Shown: piece after piece, positions 17,413 through 27,065 of the stretch | Layout of the letters: each line of letters opens with the position of its first letter | Numbering within the stretch: the stretch's first letter is position 1 | From: Pseudoxanthomonas sp. YR558 | Lineage (GTDB): Bacteria; Pseudomonadota; Gammaproteobacteria; Xanthomonadales; Xanthomonadaceae | DNA: 64,000 nt | Direction of reading: 5' to 3' | Assembly: GCF_900116385.1 (NCBI RefSeq) | Contig: NZ_FPCI01000001.1 | Coordinates: forward strand, 620,001 to 684,000 | Position numbers and translations under genes: made by a program | Notes under the pieces: generated by a model | What the model was told of the DNA's origin: nothing | Databases searched by the model: none | Seen by the model: the letters and a program-made list of their open reading frames with translations, nothing else

Positions 17413-17961
17413 TCACCCCGCGTCGCGGGCCAGCCACTTGCGCGCCATGCGGCTGAGCGATTCGTCGGGCTCGTCGGCGATGGGCGCGATCTCGCGCCAG
17501 GCCAGGTCCAGCGATTCCTCACTGATTACGTACGCTTCGCTGCCGCCGGCACGCACGACGTAGCGCACGTCGTAATGCCAGTGGCCAGGAACGTCCTTGC
17601 GTTCGGGGATCCAGTGCTGGTCCAGGTCGAAGATGTCGCCCTCCACACTGAGATCGACCAGGCCGGATTCCTCTTCCGCCTCCTTCAGCGCCACCCGGGC
17701 CATGTCGATGTCGCCATCGGCGTGTCCGCCCAGCTGCAGCCAGCGCCCCAGCTTGCGATGGTGCGTCAGCAGGGTGCGCCGCCCATCGCCGCTGACCAGC
17801 CAGGCACCGCCGGTCAGATGGCCTTCCAGCCGCTGGCGGACAAACGGGTCGGCCGGGTCGTCGAGCAGTACCAGGAATTGCGCCACCACCGGCTGTTCGT
17901 CGGGCCAGCGGCGACCGTAGTCGGCCAGGTCTGCACGGAGGCGAGCGTAAGCAGCTGACAC
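17413..17961 (-). CDS. NUDIX hydrolase
   Basis: 182 residues. The Nudix box reads GGHADGDIDMARVALKEAEE followed by ESGL, with Asp and Lys at two positions where Glu and Arg are more common. This variant occurs in a subgroup acting on nucleoside diphosphate derivatives. I place the start at the GTG at 17959-17961, with AAAGGA upstream. The open frame extends to 18123, but that part lacks similarity to the family. It converges on serA, with stop codons only 3 bp apart. Confidence 0.82.
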   Translation of the reverse strand: MSAAYARLRADLADYGRRWPDEQPVVAQFLVLLDDPADPFVRQRLEGHLTGGAWLVSGDGRRTLLTHHRKLGRWLQLGGHADGDIDMARVALKEAEEESGLVDLSVEGDIFDLDQHWIPERKDVPGHWHYDVRYVVRAGGSEAYVISEESLDLAWREIAPIADEPDESLSRMARKWLARDAG

Positions 17962-18149
17962 GGCGTGTTTTTTCCTTTCAGGGTATGGCGAGGGCGCCGC
18001 GATTATCGCCCGCCATGCTGCAACCGCGCTTGTGATCCCCCGCCCGCTTTGGCAAGGTACGGCCTTCCGTGGGGACGGTCCCCATGACAGTCGCCACCGC
18101 CCGGCGGGTCCTTCCGCCGGCACTCACGTCATCCAAGGGGACGCTGCGA

Positions 18150-19619
18150 ATGCTCAAAGCTCTGTTCAGGGTCAAGCCGGTCGCGCCGGCAGGCCACGTC
18201 GATGCCGGTGAACCCTTCGAAGGCAGCCTGGACGGCGAAGCCACCCTGAAACGGACGTTGACCGCCAAGCATCTGGTGATGCTCGGCGTGGGCGCGGTGA
18301 TCGGCGCGGGCATCTTCGTTCTCACCGGCCAGGCCGCCGCCAACCATGCCGGCCCCGCGATCATGCTGAGCTTCGTGATGGCCGGCTTCGCCTGTGCCCT
18401 CGCGGGCCTGTGCTACGCGGAGTTCTCCGCGCTGATGCCGGTCTCCGGCAGCGCCTATTCCTATTCCTACGCCACGCTCGGTGAATTCGTGGCCTGGTTC
18501 ATCGGCTGGTGCCTGGTCCTCGAGTACCTGTTCGCCGCCTCGACCGTCGCAGTGGGCTGGTCGGGCTATCTCAACAGTTTCCTCGGCACGCTGGGTGTGC
18601 CGCTGCCGGACGCACTGGCCAACGCCACGTTCACCGTGGCCAACGGCGAGTTCGTCCGTTCCGGCGCCATCCTCAACCTGCCTGCCGTGTTCATCGTGGC
18701 GGCCGTCAGCGGTCTCTGCTACGTGGGCATCACCCAGTCCGCGTTCGTCAACGCGATCGTGGTCGCCATCAAGGTGACGGTGATCCTGCTGTTCGTGGCC
18801 TTCGGCCTGCAGTACGTGGATCCGGCCAACTGGCAGCCCTTCATCCCGGCTAACGAAGGCCCCGGCAAGTTCGGTTTCGAAGGCGTCACCCGTGCCGCCG
18901 CCATCGTGTTCTTCGCCTACATCGGCTTCGATGCGGTATCCACCGCTGCGGGCGAAGCGAAGAACCCCCAGCGCGACATGCCCATCGGCATCCTCGGCTC
19001 GCTGGCGATCTGCACCGTGATCTACATCGTGGTCTGCGCGGTACTGACGGGCATGATCTCGTATACCCAGTTGGGCACGGCGAAGCCGGTGGCGACCGCA
19101 CTGGAGGCCTATCCGAGCCTGTTGTGGCTGAAGACGTTGATCGAGATCGGCGCCATCGCCGGCCTCACGTCGGTGATCCTGGTGATGCTGATGGCGCAGC
19201 CGCGCATCTTCTACAGCATGTCCAAGGATGGCCTGATGCCGAAGATCTTCGGCAGGGTGCATCCGAAGTTCCAGACGCCGTACGTGGGCACGATCATCGT
19301 CGGCGTCGTCGCCTCGGCGCTGGCCGGCTTCCTGCCGATCGGGCTGCTCGGTGAAATGGTTTCCATGGGCACGCTGCTCGCCTTCGCCACCGTGTGCGCG
19401 GGTGTGCTGATCCTGCGTTTCACCAAGCCGGAGATCCCGCGTCCGTTCCGTGTGCCGGCCGCCATCATCGTGTGCCCGCTCGGCGTGCTCGCGTGCCTCT
19501 ACCTGTTCTGGCAGCCGTTCACCGAGCACTGGAAACTGTTCGTCGGCTGGACCCTGATCGGCCTGGTGATCTATTTCAGCTACGGCTTCTGGAACAGCAA
19601 ACTCAGGCAGCGCGCCTGA
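18150..19619 (+). CDS. APC-superfamily amino acid permease (copy 1)
   Basis: 489 residues with about 12 transmembrane helices. The first helix contains the APC signature GVGAVIGAGIFVLTGQAA, the unwound substrate-binding segment. The family resembles cationic/basic amino acid transporters (CAT/YfnA type). The start at 18150 has an AGGGG site 9 nt upstream. A paralogue follows 75 bp later, after an intrinsic terminator. Substrate specificity cannot be read from sequence. Confidence 0.9.
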   Translation: MLKALFRVKPVAPAGHVDAGEPFEGSLDGEATLKRTLTAKHLVMLGVGAVIGAGIFVLTGQAAANHAGPAIMLSFVMAGFACALAGLCYAEFSALMPVSGSAYSYSYATLGEFVAWFIGWCLVLEYLFAASTVAVGWSGYLNSFLGTLGVPLPDALANATFTVANGEFVRSGAILNLPAVFIVAAVSGLCYVGITQSAFVNAIVVAIKVTVILLFVAFGLQYVDPANWQPFIPANEGPGKFGFEGVTRAAAIVFFAYIGFDAVSTAAGEAKNPQRDMPIGILGSLAICTVIYIVVCAVLTGMISYTQLGTAKPVATALEAYPSLLWLKTLIEIGAIAGLTSVILVMLMAQPRIFYSMSKDGLMPKIFGRVHPKFQTPYVGTIIVGVVASALAGFLPIGLLGEMVSMGTLLAFATVCAGVLILRFTKPEIPRPFRVPAAIIVCPLGVLACLYLFWQPFTEHWKLFVGWTLIGLVIYFSYGFWNSKLRQRA

Positions 19620-19627
19620 TCCTCTTC

Positions 19628-19657
19628 AAGGCCGGCGGGCGCACCGCCGGCCTTTTT
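19628..19657 (+). terminator. Rho-independent terminator after permease 1
   Basis: An 11-bp stem (AAGGCCGGCGG with CCGCCGGCCTT) and a 5-nt loop, followed by a T-run. It begins 9 nt after the permease stop and separates the two permease genes into different transcripts, unless there is readthrough. Confidence 0.85.
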
Positions 19658-19694
19658 GGTTGCACTCCTCGATAACGTCCCGAGATCACGCACG

Positions 19695-21134
19695 ATGCTC
19701 CGACAGCTCCTGGCCACCAAGCACCCCCACGCCGCCCACAACGAAGCCGAAGGGCTCAGCCTGCGCCGCACCCTCGGCCCTTGGGGCCTGACGGCGCTCG
19801 GCATCGGCGCGGTGATCGGTGGCGGCATCTTCGTGATCACCGGCCAGGCCGCGGCCAACCACGCCGGCCCGGCGATCATGCTGTCGTTCGTGCTCGCCGC
19901 CATCTGCTGCACGTTCTGCGCGCTCGCCTACGCGGAATTCGCCGCGATGGTCCCGGTGTCCGGCAGCGCGTACACCTACACCTACGCCACCCTGGGGGAA
20001 CTCGCTGCTTGGTTCATCGGCTGGATGCTGGTGCTGGAGTACGGCGTGTCGGCATCTGCGGTCGCCGTCAGCTGGACCGGCTACCTGTTGAGTCTGCTGG
20101 AACACGCCAATATCTATTTGCCCCAGGCCTTCGTCAGTGCCCCGCTGGACGCGCAACTGCGCCCCACCGGCGCGATCGCCAACGTGCCGGCAGCGGTGCT
20201 GGTGCTGCTGCTGACCTGGCTGTGCTACGTCGGCATCCGCAAGTCGTCGGCCATGAACATGGCAATGGTGGTGCTGAAGACGGGCCTGATCGTGCTGGTG
20301 ATCTTCGCCGGCTGGCAGTACGTCGACCCGGGCAACTGGGAGCCCTTCATCCCCGCCAACGAAGGCCCGGGCAAGTTCGGCTGGGATGGCGTGCTGCGTG
20401 GCGCGGCGATGGTGTTCTTTGCCTACATCGGCTTCGAGGCGGTGTCGGTCGCGGCGCAGGAATCCCACCGCCCGCAGAAAGACCTGCCCATCGGCATGCT
20501 CGCTTCGCTGGTGATCTGCACCATCCTCTACATCGCCATGGCGGCCGTGATGACCGGCCTGGTGCCTTACACCGCGCTGGGCACCGCCGAACCGGTGGTC
20601 ACCGCGGTGGCCGCTCACCCGGAGCTGGACTGGCTCCGCATCACGGTGGAAATCGGCGCGCTGATCGGCCTGTCGTCCGTCGTGCTGGTGATGATCATCG
20701 GCCAGCCGCGCATCTTCATGATCATGGGCCGCGACGGCCTGCTGCCGCCGGTGTTCACCAAGATCCATCCGGAATACCGCACGCCGCACATCAATACGGT
20801 CATCACCGGCATCGGCATCGCGCTGCTGGCGGCGCTGTTCCCGCTCGACATCCTCGGCGAGCTGACCTCGATGGGCACGCTGATTGCGTTCGCCTCGGTG
20901 TGCATCGGCGTGCTGGTGCTCCGCCGCACCCAACCCGACTTGCCGCGTCCGTTCCGCATTCCCGCCGCCTGGCTGATCTGCTCGCTGGGCGTACTGAGCT
21001 GCATGGCGCTGCTGTCGGCGATGACCGCGCACAACTGGATGCTGATGGCGGTATGGACGGCGGCCGGCTTCCTGATCTACTTCGGCTACGGCTATCGCCA
21101 CAGCCGCCTGCGCGCCCAAGGCCGAGCCCCGTAA
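19695..21134 (+). CDS. APC-superfamily amino acid permease (copy 2)
   Basis: 479 residues, 12-helix APC permease. It parallels copy 1 along its length: [47 protein letters not shown]. The two are a tandem duplication that has since diverged. The ATG at 19695 gives an N-terminus equivalent to that of copy 1. A terminator lies between the copies, so this one needs its own promoter. The methionine-salvage genes follow 25 bp downstream. Confidence 0.9.
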   Translation: MLRQLLATKHPHAAHNEAEGLSLRRTLGPWGLTALGIGAVIGGGIFVITGQAAANHAGPAIMLSFVLAAICCTFCALAYAEFAAMVPVSGSAYTYTYATLGELAAWFIGWMLVLEYGVSASAVAVSWTGYLLSLLEHANIYLPQAFVSAPLDAQLRPTGAIANVPAAVLVLLLTWLCYVGIRKSSAMNMAMVVLKTGLIVLVIFAGWQYVDPGNWEPFIPANEGPGKFGWDGVLRGAAMVFFAYIGFEAVSVAAQESHRPQKDLPIGMLASLVICTILYIAMAAVMTGLVPYTALGTAEPVVTAVAAHPELDWLRITVEIGALIGLSSVVLVMIIGQPRIFMIMGRDGLLPPVFTKIHPEYRTPHINTVITGIGIALLAALFPLDILGELTSMGTLIAFASVCIGVLVLRRTQPDLPRPFRIPAAWLICSLGVLSCMALLSAMTAHNWMLMAVWTAAGFLIYFGYGYRHSRLRAQGRAP

Positions 21135-21159
21135 TCTTCCAGGCGCTAGAATGGGCGGC

Positions 21160-21804
21160 ATGAACGCCGCCCTCCCCTACGACGCCGACCAGTTGCGCGA
21201 CCGCGCGCACTCGATCATCAGCAACGTGCGCGAGCTGTCGCAGCTCGGCTGGACGCCGGCGACCAGCAGCAACTTCTCCGAGCGACTGGACGAGCGCCAC
21301 GCCGCCATCACCGTCTCCGGCCGCGACAAGGGCCGGCTGGTCGAGAACGACATCATGGTCGTCGACTTCGAGGGCAAGGCCGTCGGCAGCGACCACCGAC
21401 CATCGGCGGAAACCCTGCTGCATACCCAGCTGTATCGCCGTTACCCGGAGATCGGCTGCGTGCTGCACACGCACTCGCTGGTGCAGACAGTGGCTTCGCG
21501 GCTGTTCGCCGGCGCCGGCCACATCCGGCTGGAAGGCTTCGAACTGCTGAAGGCGTTCCATGGCAACCAGACGCACGAGATGGCGATCGACGTGCCGGTG
21601 TTCGCGAACACCCAGGACATGCCGACCCTGGCCGCCCAGGTCGATGCCCTGCTCGACCGCCAGCCGCTATGGGGCTACCTGATCGACGGCCACGGCCTGT
21701 ACGCGTGGGGCCGCACGATGGCGGAGGCGCGCCGGCACCTGGAGGCATTCGAGTTCCTGTTCGCCGCGGAACTGGAACTGCGCAAGCTCGGCTGCCGCCG
21801 CTGA
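21160..21804 (+). CDS. mtnB: Methylthioribulose-1-phosphate dehydratase
   Basis: 214 residues, class II aldolase/adducin fold. TSSNFSERL near the N-terminus, the metal-ligand pair in CVLHTHS, and a later HG in [11 protein letters not shown] are typical of MtnB. It dehydrates methylthioribulose-1-phosphate in 5'-methylthioadenosine salvage. mtnD and mtnC follow on the same strand, so three consecutive pathway steps are together. The ATG at 21160 is preferred over one three codons upstream. Confidence 0.93.
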   Translation: MNAALPYDADQLRDRAHSIISNVRELSQLGWTPATSSNFSERLDERHAAITVSGRDKGRLVENDIMVVDFEGKAVGSDHRPSAETLLHTQLYRRYPEIGCVLHTHSLVQTVASRLFAGAGHIRLEGFELLKAFHGNQTHEMAIDVPVFANTQDMPTLAAQVDALLDRQPLWGYLIDGHGLYAWGRTMAEARRHLEAFEFLFAAELELRKLGCRR

Positions 21805-21899
21805 TAACCGCCGGTTATCGCAGCGTTCCGTTTCCGCAACAGGGCGTGGGGACCGGGTTTGCTACCCTAGCGTCCCCCTCGCCGCCTCACGCCATCGCC

Positions 21900-22460
21900 A
21901 TGAGCCGCCTGCGCATCTTCAAGGAATCCGACCCGGCCACCCCGGAGTTCGCCAGCTACGATCCCGACTTCATCGCCACCGAGCTGAAGAAGATCGGCGT
22001 GACCTTCGAGCGCTGGAAGGCCACCAAGGCCATCGAACCGGGCGCCTCGCCCGAGGACGTGATGGACGCCTACCGCGCCGACATCGACCGCCTGGTCGCC
22101 GAACGCGGCTTCAAGACCGTCGACGTGGTCAGCATCGCGCCGGACAACCCGCAGCGCGAGGCGATGCGCGCGAAGTTCCTCGATGAGCATTACCACAAGG
22201 AAGACGAAGTGCGCTTCTTCGTGGCGGGTTCCGGCCTGTTCACGCTGCACGTGGACGGCAAGGTCTACGAGATCGAGTGCGTGCAGGACGACCTGATCGG
22301 TGTACCGGATAGCACGCTGCACTGGTTCGACATGGGCCCGGAACCGCGCTTCGTTGCGATCCGCTTCTTCACCGAGCCGGATGGCTGGGTCGGTCATTTT
22401 ACCGGCACCACCATCGCGCAGGATTTCCCGCGCTATGAAGGCCTGACCCAGGGCCATTGA
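21900..22460 (+). CDS. mtnD: Acireductone dioxygenase
   Basis: 186 residues, cupin fold. The metal site is seen in [11 protein letters not shown] (His-x-His-x4-Glu), with the last His in STLHWFDMG. It oxidises acireductone to the methionine keto-acid precursor (Fe form) or to an off-pathway product with CO (Ni form). The 95-bp gap after mtnB may hold its own promoter. The open frame runs further upstream, but the ATG at 21900 starts at the usual family N-terminus. Confidence 0.95.
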   Translation: MSRLRIFKESDPATPEFASYDPDFIATELKKIGVTFERWKATKAIEPGASPEDVMDAYRADIDRLVAERGFKTVDVVSIAPDNPQREAMRAKFLDEHYHKEDEVRFFVAGSGLFTLHVDGKVYEIECVQDDLIGVPDSTLHWFDMGPEPRFVAIRFFTEPDGWVGHFTGTTIAQDFPRYEGLTQGH

Positions 22461-22492
22461 TTCCCGCTCACCGACACTCACGACCAAGCACC

Positions 22493-23194
22493 ATGCCCGT
22501 TTCCGCCATCCTCACCGACATCGAAGGCACGACCAGCAGCATCTCGTTCGTCAAGGACGTGCTGTTCCCTTATGCACGCCGCGCCCTGCCCGGGTTCGTC
22601 CGTGAGCACGGCGATGAACCGGAGGTCCGCCGCTGGCTGGACGTGGTGGCCACCGAGCACGGCAGCATCTGCAGCGATGACGTCATCGTGGAGACGCTGC
22701 AGGGCTGGATCGACCAGGACCGCAAGCACACCGCGCTGAAGGCGCTGCAGGGACTGATCTGGGAGGCGGGCTACCGCGATGCCGATTTCACGGCGCATGT
22801 GTATCCCGACACCGCGCCCGCCCTGCGTGCGTGGTACGACCAGGGTTATCCGCTGTACGTGTACTCGTCCGGCTCGGTGCCGGCGCAGAAGCTGCTCTTC
22901 GGGCACACCGACGCGGGCGACCTGACGCCGATGTTCTCGGGCTGGTTCGATACCGAAGTCGGCGGCAAGCGCGAAGCCGGCAGCTATCGCGTGATCGCCG
23001 AGCGCATCGACGTGCCGGCGGAAAAGATCCTGTTCCTGTCCGATGTGGTCGAAGAGCTGGATGCCGCGCGCGAGGCCGGATTGCAGACACGCCTGATCGA
23101 CCGACTGGACGACTATCCCGTGCCACGCGAAGGCGACGCGGTGCACGGCCACCTGCGCGCCACCACGTTCGACGCGATCGAACTTCCGCACTGA
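22493..23194 (+). CDS. mtnC: Enolase-phosphatase E1
   Basis: 233 residues, HAD superfamily. Motif I is [14 protein letters not shown] (Asp nucleophile), motif II is the Ser in YSSGSV, and motif IV is [12 protein letters not shown]. It enolises and dephosphorylates 2,3-diketo-5-methylthiopentyl-1-phosphate to give acireductone, the substrate of MtnD. It lies 32 bp after mtnD. Confidence 0.95.
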   Translation: MPVSAILTDIEGTTSSISFVKDVLFPYARRALPGFVREHGDEPEVRRWLDVVATEHGSICSDDVIVETLQGWIDQDRKHTALKALQGLIWEAGYRDADFTAHVYPDTAPALRAWYDQGYPLYVYSSGSVPAQKLLFGHTDAGDLTPMFSGWFDTEVGGKREAGSYRVIAERIDVPAEKILFLSDVVEELDAAREAGLQTRLIDRLDDYPVPREGDAVHGHLRATTFDAIELPH

Positions 23195-23202
23195 ATCCCC
23201 GC

Positions 23203-24075
23203 ATGGCATCGCAACGCACGGCCACACTGATCGGGTTGGCGGCCATCCTGCTGTGGGCTTCGCTGGCGGTGCTCACCACGGCGACCGGTACGCTGCCGCC
23301 CTTCCAGGTCTTGGCGATCAGCTTCGGCGTGGCCGCGCTCCTCGGGCTCGCACGTGCGGCGCTTCGAGGGAGATCTGGTTGGCGTGAACTACGCCAGCCC
23401 TGGGCGGCCCTGGCGCTGTCCACGCTGGCCCTGTTCGGTTACCACGCGCTCTACTTCATCGCATTGAAGCGCGCGCCCGCTGTCGAAGCGAACCTGCTGA
23501 ACTATATGTGGCCGCTGTTGATCGTGGTCTTCGCCGGGCTGCTCGGCGGCGTCGCGGTGCGCGGCGGGCAGTGGGCGGGCACGCTGCTCGGCCTGATCGC
23601 CGCCGTCCTGCTGGTGACGCGCGGCCGCGGGCTGCAGGTCGATCCTGCGCACGTGCCCGGATACGTCGCCGCGCTCAGTGCCGCGGTGATCTGGGCGGCC
23701 TACTCCGTCCTCAACCGGCGCTTCGCCGACGTCCCGACCGCTGCCATCACGGTGGCCTGTGCCGGCGTCGCGATCCTGGGCGGCATTGCGCATCTGTTGT
23801 TCGAGCGCACCGTCGTCCCGGATGCCACGCAGTGGATCGTGTTGGTCGTGATGGGCATCGGCCCCGTAGGCGCCGCGTTCTGGCTCTGGGATCACGGCAC
23901 CAAGCGCGGTGATATCGCCTTGCTGGGCAGCCTCTCCTATCTCGCGCCCTTGTTGTCGACGCTGCTGTTGGTCGTCTCGGGTCGTGCGGAGCCGCATTGG
24001 ATCCAGGCCGTCGCGATCGCGCTGCTGCTGATAGGCGCGTGGCTCAGCGTGCGATCCAGCCGCGCTGCTCGATGA
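23203..24075 (+). CDS. EamA/DMT-family transporter
   Basis: 290 residues, ten transmembrane helices in two EamA repeats (about 5-130 and 145-285), with the GPVGAAFWLWDHGTKRGD and SLSYLAPLLSTLLL stretches seen in aromatic amino acid/metabolite exporters related to YddG. It begins 8 bp after mtnC, so it is probably co-transcribed with the methionine-salvage genes. Export of a methylthio or amino acid compound is possible but unproven. Confidence 0.85.
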   Translation: MASQRTATLIGLAAILLWASLAVLTTATGTLPPFQVLAISFGVAALLGLARAALRGRSGWRELRQPWAALALSTLALFGYHALYFIALKRAPAVEANLLNYMWPLLIVVFAGLLGGVAVRGGQWAGTLLGLIAAVLLVTRGRGLQVDPAHVPGYVAALSAAVIWAAYSVLNRRFADVPTAAITVACAGVAILGGIAHLLFERTVVPDATQWIVLVVMGIGPVGAAFWLWDHGTKRGDIALLGSLSYLAPLLSTLLLVVSGRAEPHWIQAVAIALLLIGAWLSVRSSRAAR

Positions 24076-24122
24076 GAGCGATTCGCGTTTCTACACGCGT
24101 CGTGCGATTTGCCTAGACTGCG

Positions 24123-24227
24123 CGCCACGTCGCCCGCCAGCCTTCGCCAGCCAGCCACGTCAGCCTCGCACGCCAGCCTCCGCTCGCCCGCCAGGTTCCA
24201 GGACGCCTCCTTCGGGAGGCGTTTCCG
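24123..24227 (+). ncRNA. Possible C-rich small RNA
   Basis: The 154-bp gap between the EamA gene and ydeI contains a -10-like TAGACT at 24112-24117 and a weak -35-like TCTACA 18 bp before it. About 80 nt of very C-rich, G-poor sequence follows, with repeated GCCAGCC/CAGCCT units, then a strong hairpin with a T-rich tail at 24203-24227. C-rich unstructured loops are known from Xanthomonas small RNAs such as sX13. I cannot show that this is transcribed. It may be only the 3' UTR of the EamA gene. Confidence 0.3.
24203..24227 (+). terminator. Rho-independent terminator
   Basis: An 8-bp stem ACGCCTCC/GGAGGCGT around a TTCG tetraloop, followed by TTTCCG. The T-rich tail is only on the plus-strand side, so it ends the mtn/EamA transcript or the proposed small RNA rather than ydeI. 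Confidence 0.75.
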
Positions 24228-24229
24228 TT

Positions 24230-24814
24230 TCAGGCGCCGTGGATCTTCTCGCCGCGCGCGAGCATGGCGACCAGCTTTTCGATCCGCGCCAGGCGGGTCT
24301 CCGGCTTCACCGCCGTCTGCACGCGCCAGCACACCGCGTACCGGTTGGTCTTGTCGAGCGCGTCGAAGAACGCCTTGGCCTTGCGGTTCTTCGCCAGCGC
24401 CTTCGCGAGTTCCACCGGCACCTCCATCGACTTGGCGCCATCGTAGGCCGCCTCCCAGCGCCCGTCGGCCTTGGCCGCATCGACCTCGCGTTGCCCCGCA
24501 GGCCGCATCCGCCCCGCTGCCACCAGGGTTTCGATCTTGGCGACGTTGATCTTCGACCAGGTGCTGCGCGCGCGCCGCGGCGTGAAGCGCTGCAGGAAGA
24601 ACTGCGCGTCGAACCCCTTCTTCTGACCGTCGATCCATCCGTGGCACAGCGCCACATCGAGTGCTTCGGCATAGCTGACCGAGGCGATGCCCGACTCCTT
24701 CTTTGCGATCTTCAGCCAGACGCCCGTGGAGGCCGGATGGCGCTCCAGCCAGCGCTCCCACGCGGACGCATCCGCGAAGTGTTCGATGGGAAGTTCCGCG
24801 GTCGTCACGATCAA
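24230..24814 (-). CDS. YdeI/OmpD-associated family protein
   Basis: 194 residues. The N-terminal part (ASTGVWLKIAKKES, DVALCHGWIDGQKKG, FTPRRARSTWSKIN) is the YdeI signature. The C-terminal part has the helical segment ELAKALAKNRKAKAFFDAL typical of 'bacteriocin-protection/YdeI' proteins. The biochemical role is unknown. The start overlaps the stop of the metallophosphatase gene (ATGA), so it is the second gene of a pair. Confidence 0.88.
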   Translation of the reverse strand: MIVTTAELPIEHFADASAWERWLERHPASTGVWLKIAKKESGIASVSYAEALDVALCHGWIDGQKKGFDAQFFLQRFTPRRARSTWSKINVAKIETLVAAGRMRPAGQREVDAAKADGRWEAAYDGAKSMEVPVELAKALAKNRKAKAFFDALDKTNRYAVCWRVQTAVKPETRLARIEKLVAMLARGEKIHGA

Positions 24815-26388
24815 GGCTCCCCGATCTGCAACCGATAGGACGTCCTCGCCGACTGCTCACCACGCCAGCGGTCGAACACGCGCACCTCGACGGCATGGTC
24901 GCCTACGTCCAGGTCGGTGGGCAGCGCGCCCCGCCACAGGTGCTGGGACGCTTCGGCTTCGGGCGAGCGGTCGTAGCCGCGTAGCGCGTCGGCCACGTCG
25001 TCGCGCATGTTCTCCGCCAGCAAGCGCGGATCGGGCTGTTCGACGCGTTTCATCGGCTTCCACGCGCCCTCATCGACGCGGTACTCCACGCGCGTCTCGG
25101 TATCGCCCATGTAGACATTAGCAAACACACCCCACGCGGGGTACGCGCCTTTCCGCAGCACGCGCGGTGCGTGCAGTCCGATGCCGCTGTCGTTCTCGCT
25201 GCGGGCGGAATGCCAGGACAGCGCATAGTCGCCGCCTGCACGCACGCGCAGCCTGGCGTAGCCGTTGGGCGTGCCATCGGCCATGGTCGTGTCAGGGATG
25301 CCCTCGGCATCCTTGACGCCCGACCAGTAGGCACCGCACGCGGCACCGACGTTGTACTCATGCAACCGCTGGAGGCCATGCCAGCCGGTGGAGGCATCGT
25401 GATACCAGTGACGCTGCGTGTGCGTATGGCCGCTGAGCAGCAGCACGTGCGGGAAGTCCTTCAGCATCGCGAACAGGCGTTCCCGATCCACCGCACGGAA
25501 GCCACGCGCACCGGGCTCATAAAAGGGGATATGCGCGCCGATCACCAGCAGGCGGTCCTTCCGCACCGTGGGCAGGTAGGCCTGTAGGAAGGCGAACTGG
25601 TCTTCGCGCAGCCCGCCGAAGTAGGCCGGCGACTTGCCCGGCTGGTAGATCACGTCATCCAGGCCGATGAACGTCGCGGCTTCCTCTTCCCAAGCGAACG
25701 TATCCGGCCCCAGGTGATGACGGAAAGTACGCAACGATTCTTCATCGTTGGCCGCATCGACATCGAGGTCATGGTTGCCGGGGATGAAAAGCCACGGCAC
25801 CTGCAGGCTCATCGTCGTGCGAAGGATCTCCGGATACAGGGACAGATCGTCATTGGTCACATCGCCCAGCGTCAGCCCGAGCGCAGCGCCGTGCTTGCCG
25901 ACGAGCGGCTGCACGATGTCGCGCCAGTAGTAATCCACGTCCTTCACCGAGGACGTCTGGCTGTCGGCGAACAGCAGCACGTCGAGGTCGCTCTGTACTG
26001 CCGGCTTCGGCCTCAGCGCGAAATGGGTGCAGTCCGGCTGGCGCTGCGGGATGCCGCCGTACTTGAGCGCGGGCGCGGTGTGGTACTGCAGGTTCCGCCA
26101 ACGGGCCGGCAAGCCATCCCGTCGTACCGCAAGCTCGTAGCCGGGCGGCTTGATGACGAACATGGTGCGGCCGTCCACGTAGTCGAGGGTGTACTCGCCC
26201 TGCGCGTTACTGGTGGCGATATCGATGCCGTTGGACACCTTGACGCCCGGCAGGCCCGGTTCGCCGTTATCGCGGATGCCATTGCCGTTGCGGTCCTCGA
26301 ACACCTGCCCCCAGCTGCAGGGCGGCGGCAACGCGTGGGCAGGTAGGGCGAGGCAGACCAGGAGGACGGCAGTCAGCGAAGCGCGCAC
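24811..26388 (-). CDS. Secreted calcineurin-like phosphoesterase
   Basis: 525 residues. After a signal peptide (about 1-20) comes an SdrD/Cna-B-like beta domain with a calcium-type loop (DRNGNGIRDNGEPG, about 30-45). A metallophosphatase domain follows, with LLFADSQ, LGDVTNDD, PGNHDLD, GAHIPFY and LSGHTHTQRHWY, and then a C-terminal beta domain typical of this subgroup. It probably hydrolyses phosphoesters in the periplasm or outside the cell. The start is a GTG with GGAG 5 nt upstream. The frame stays open another 160 codons into hisI, which I reject as non-coding. Confidence 0.87.
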   Translation of the reverse strand: MRASLTAVLLVCLALPAHALPPPCSWGQVFEDRNGNGIRDNGEPGLPGVKVSNGIDIATSNAQGEYTLDYVDGRTMFVIKPPGYELAVRRDGLPARWRNLQYHTAPALKYGGIPQRQPDCTHFALRPKPAVQSDLDVLLFADSQTSSVKDVDYYWRDIVQPLVGKHGAALGLTLGDVTNDDLSLYPEILRTTMSLQVPWLFIPGNHDLDVDAANDEESLRTFRHHLGPDTFAWEEEAATFIGLDDVIYQPGKSPAYFGGLREDQFAFLQAYLPTVRKDRLLVIGAHIPFYEPGARGFRAVDRERLFAMLKDFPHVLLLSGHTHTQRHWYHDASTGWHGLQRLHEYNVGAACGAYWSGVKDAEGIPDTTMADGTPNGYARLRVRAGGDYALSWHSARSENDSGIGLHAPRVLRKGAYPAWGVFANVYMGDTETRVEYRVDEGAWKPMKRVEQPDPRLLAENMRDDVADALRGYDRSPEAEASQHLWRGALPTDLDVGDHAVEVRVFDRWRGEQSARTSYRLQIGEP

Positions 26389-26415
26389 GGCGACTCCAGC
26401 GGGGGCGACCGCCGG

Positions 26416-26445
26416 ATTATGACCCGAGGTGGCCGATGCGGTCAG
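26416..26445 (-). promoter_or_regulatory. Candidate promoter of the metallophosphatase/ydeI pair
   Basis: On the minus strand CTGACC (26445-26440) and CATAAT (26421-26416) are separated by 18 bp. The -35 hexamer overlaps the hisI stop codon. This would allow expression independent of the his operon. It is a sequence match only. Confidence 0.5.
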
Positions 26446-27065
26446 CGTGCGTGGCGCTGGGCGAGCACAGCGACCGCATCGTCGAGGGAGAGACCCCGCG
26501 CGCGCAGCAGGACGATCAGGTGGTACAGCAGGTCGGCGCCCTCGCCGAGGAGTGCGGCATCGTCCTGGGCGACCGCCGCGAGCGCGGTCTCCACGCCCTC
26601 CTCGCCGACTTTCTGCGCAATGCGGCGCACACCGGCATCGAACAGGCGCGTGGTGTAGCTGTCGGTCGGTCGCTCGCGCTCGCGTCGTGCGATCACCGTA
26701 TCGAGCTCGGCGAGGAACGCACTGGGCGCGTCCGGGAAACAACTGGCCCGCTGCAGGTGGCAGGTCGGTCCGCGTGGGTGCGCGAGCACCAGCAGGCTGT
26801 CGTCGTCGCAGTCGACGTCCACCGACACCAGCTCCAGCACGTGGCCCGAACTCTCGCCCTTGGTCCACAGGCGTTGCTTGCTGCGGCTGAAGAACGTCAC
26901 CCGGCGACTGGCCAGCGTCGCGTCCAACGCATCGCGATTCATGTAGCCCAGCATCAGCACGCGGAGCGTCGCCGCGTCCTGGACGATGGCGGGCAACAAC
27001 CCATCGCCCTTGGCCCAGTCCAGCCGTGCAGGATCGATCGCTTGCTCACCGGATTCAGTTGCCAC
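26442..27065 (-). CDS. hisI: Phosphoribosyl-AMP cyclohydrolase / phosphoribosyl-ATP pyrophosphatase
   Basis: 207 residues, fused HisI-HisE. The N-terminal cyclohydrolase has [29 protein letters not shown], the metal-ligand run DVDCDDDSL and the conserved Cys in GPTCH. The C-terminal pyrophosphatase (about 110-207) has [13 protein letters not shown] and [11 protein letters not shown]. It catalyses histidine steps 2 and 3. Last gene of the his operon, overlapping hisF by 11 nt. Confidence 0.96.
   Translation of the reverse strand: MATESGEQAIDPARLDWAKGDGLLPAIVQDAATLRVLMLGYMNRDALDATLASRRVTFFSRSKQRLWTKGESSGHVLELVSVDVDCDDDSLLVLAHPRGPTCHLQRASCFPDAPSAFLAELDTVIARRERERPTDSYTTRLFDAGVRRIAQKVGEEGVETALAAVAQDDAALLGEGADLLYHLIVLLRARGLSLDDAVAVLAQRHAR

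Noticed and set aside
26389..26868. N-terminal extension of the metallophosphatase by 160 codons.
   Set aside because: It overlaps most of the hisE half of hisI in another frame and is Arg/Pro-rich. The GTG at 26388 has a good ribosome site and starts a signal peptide.
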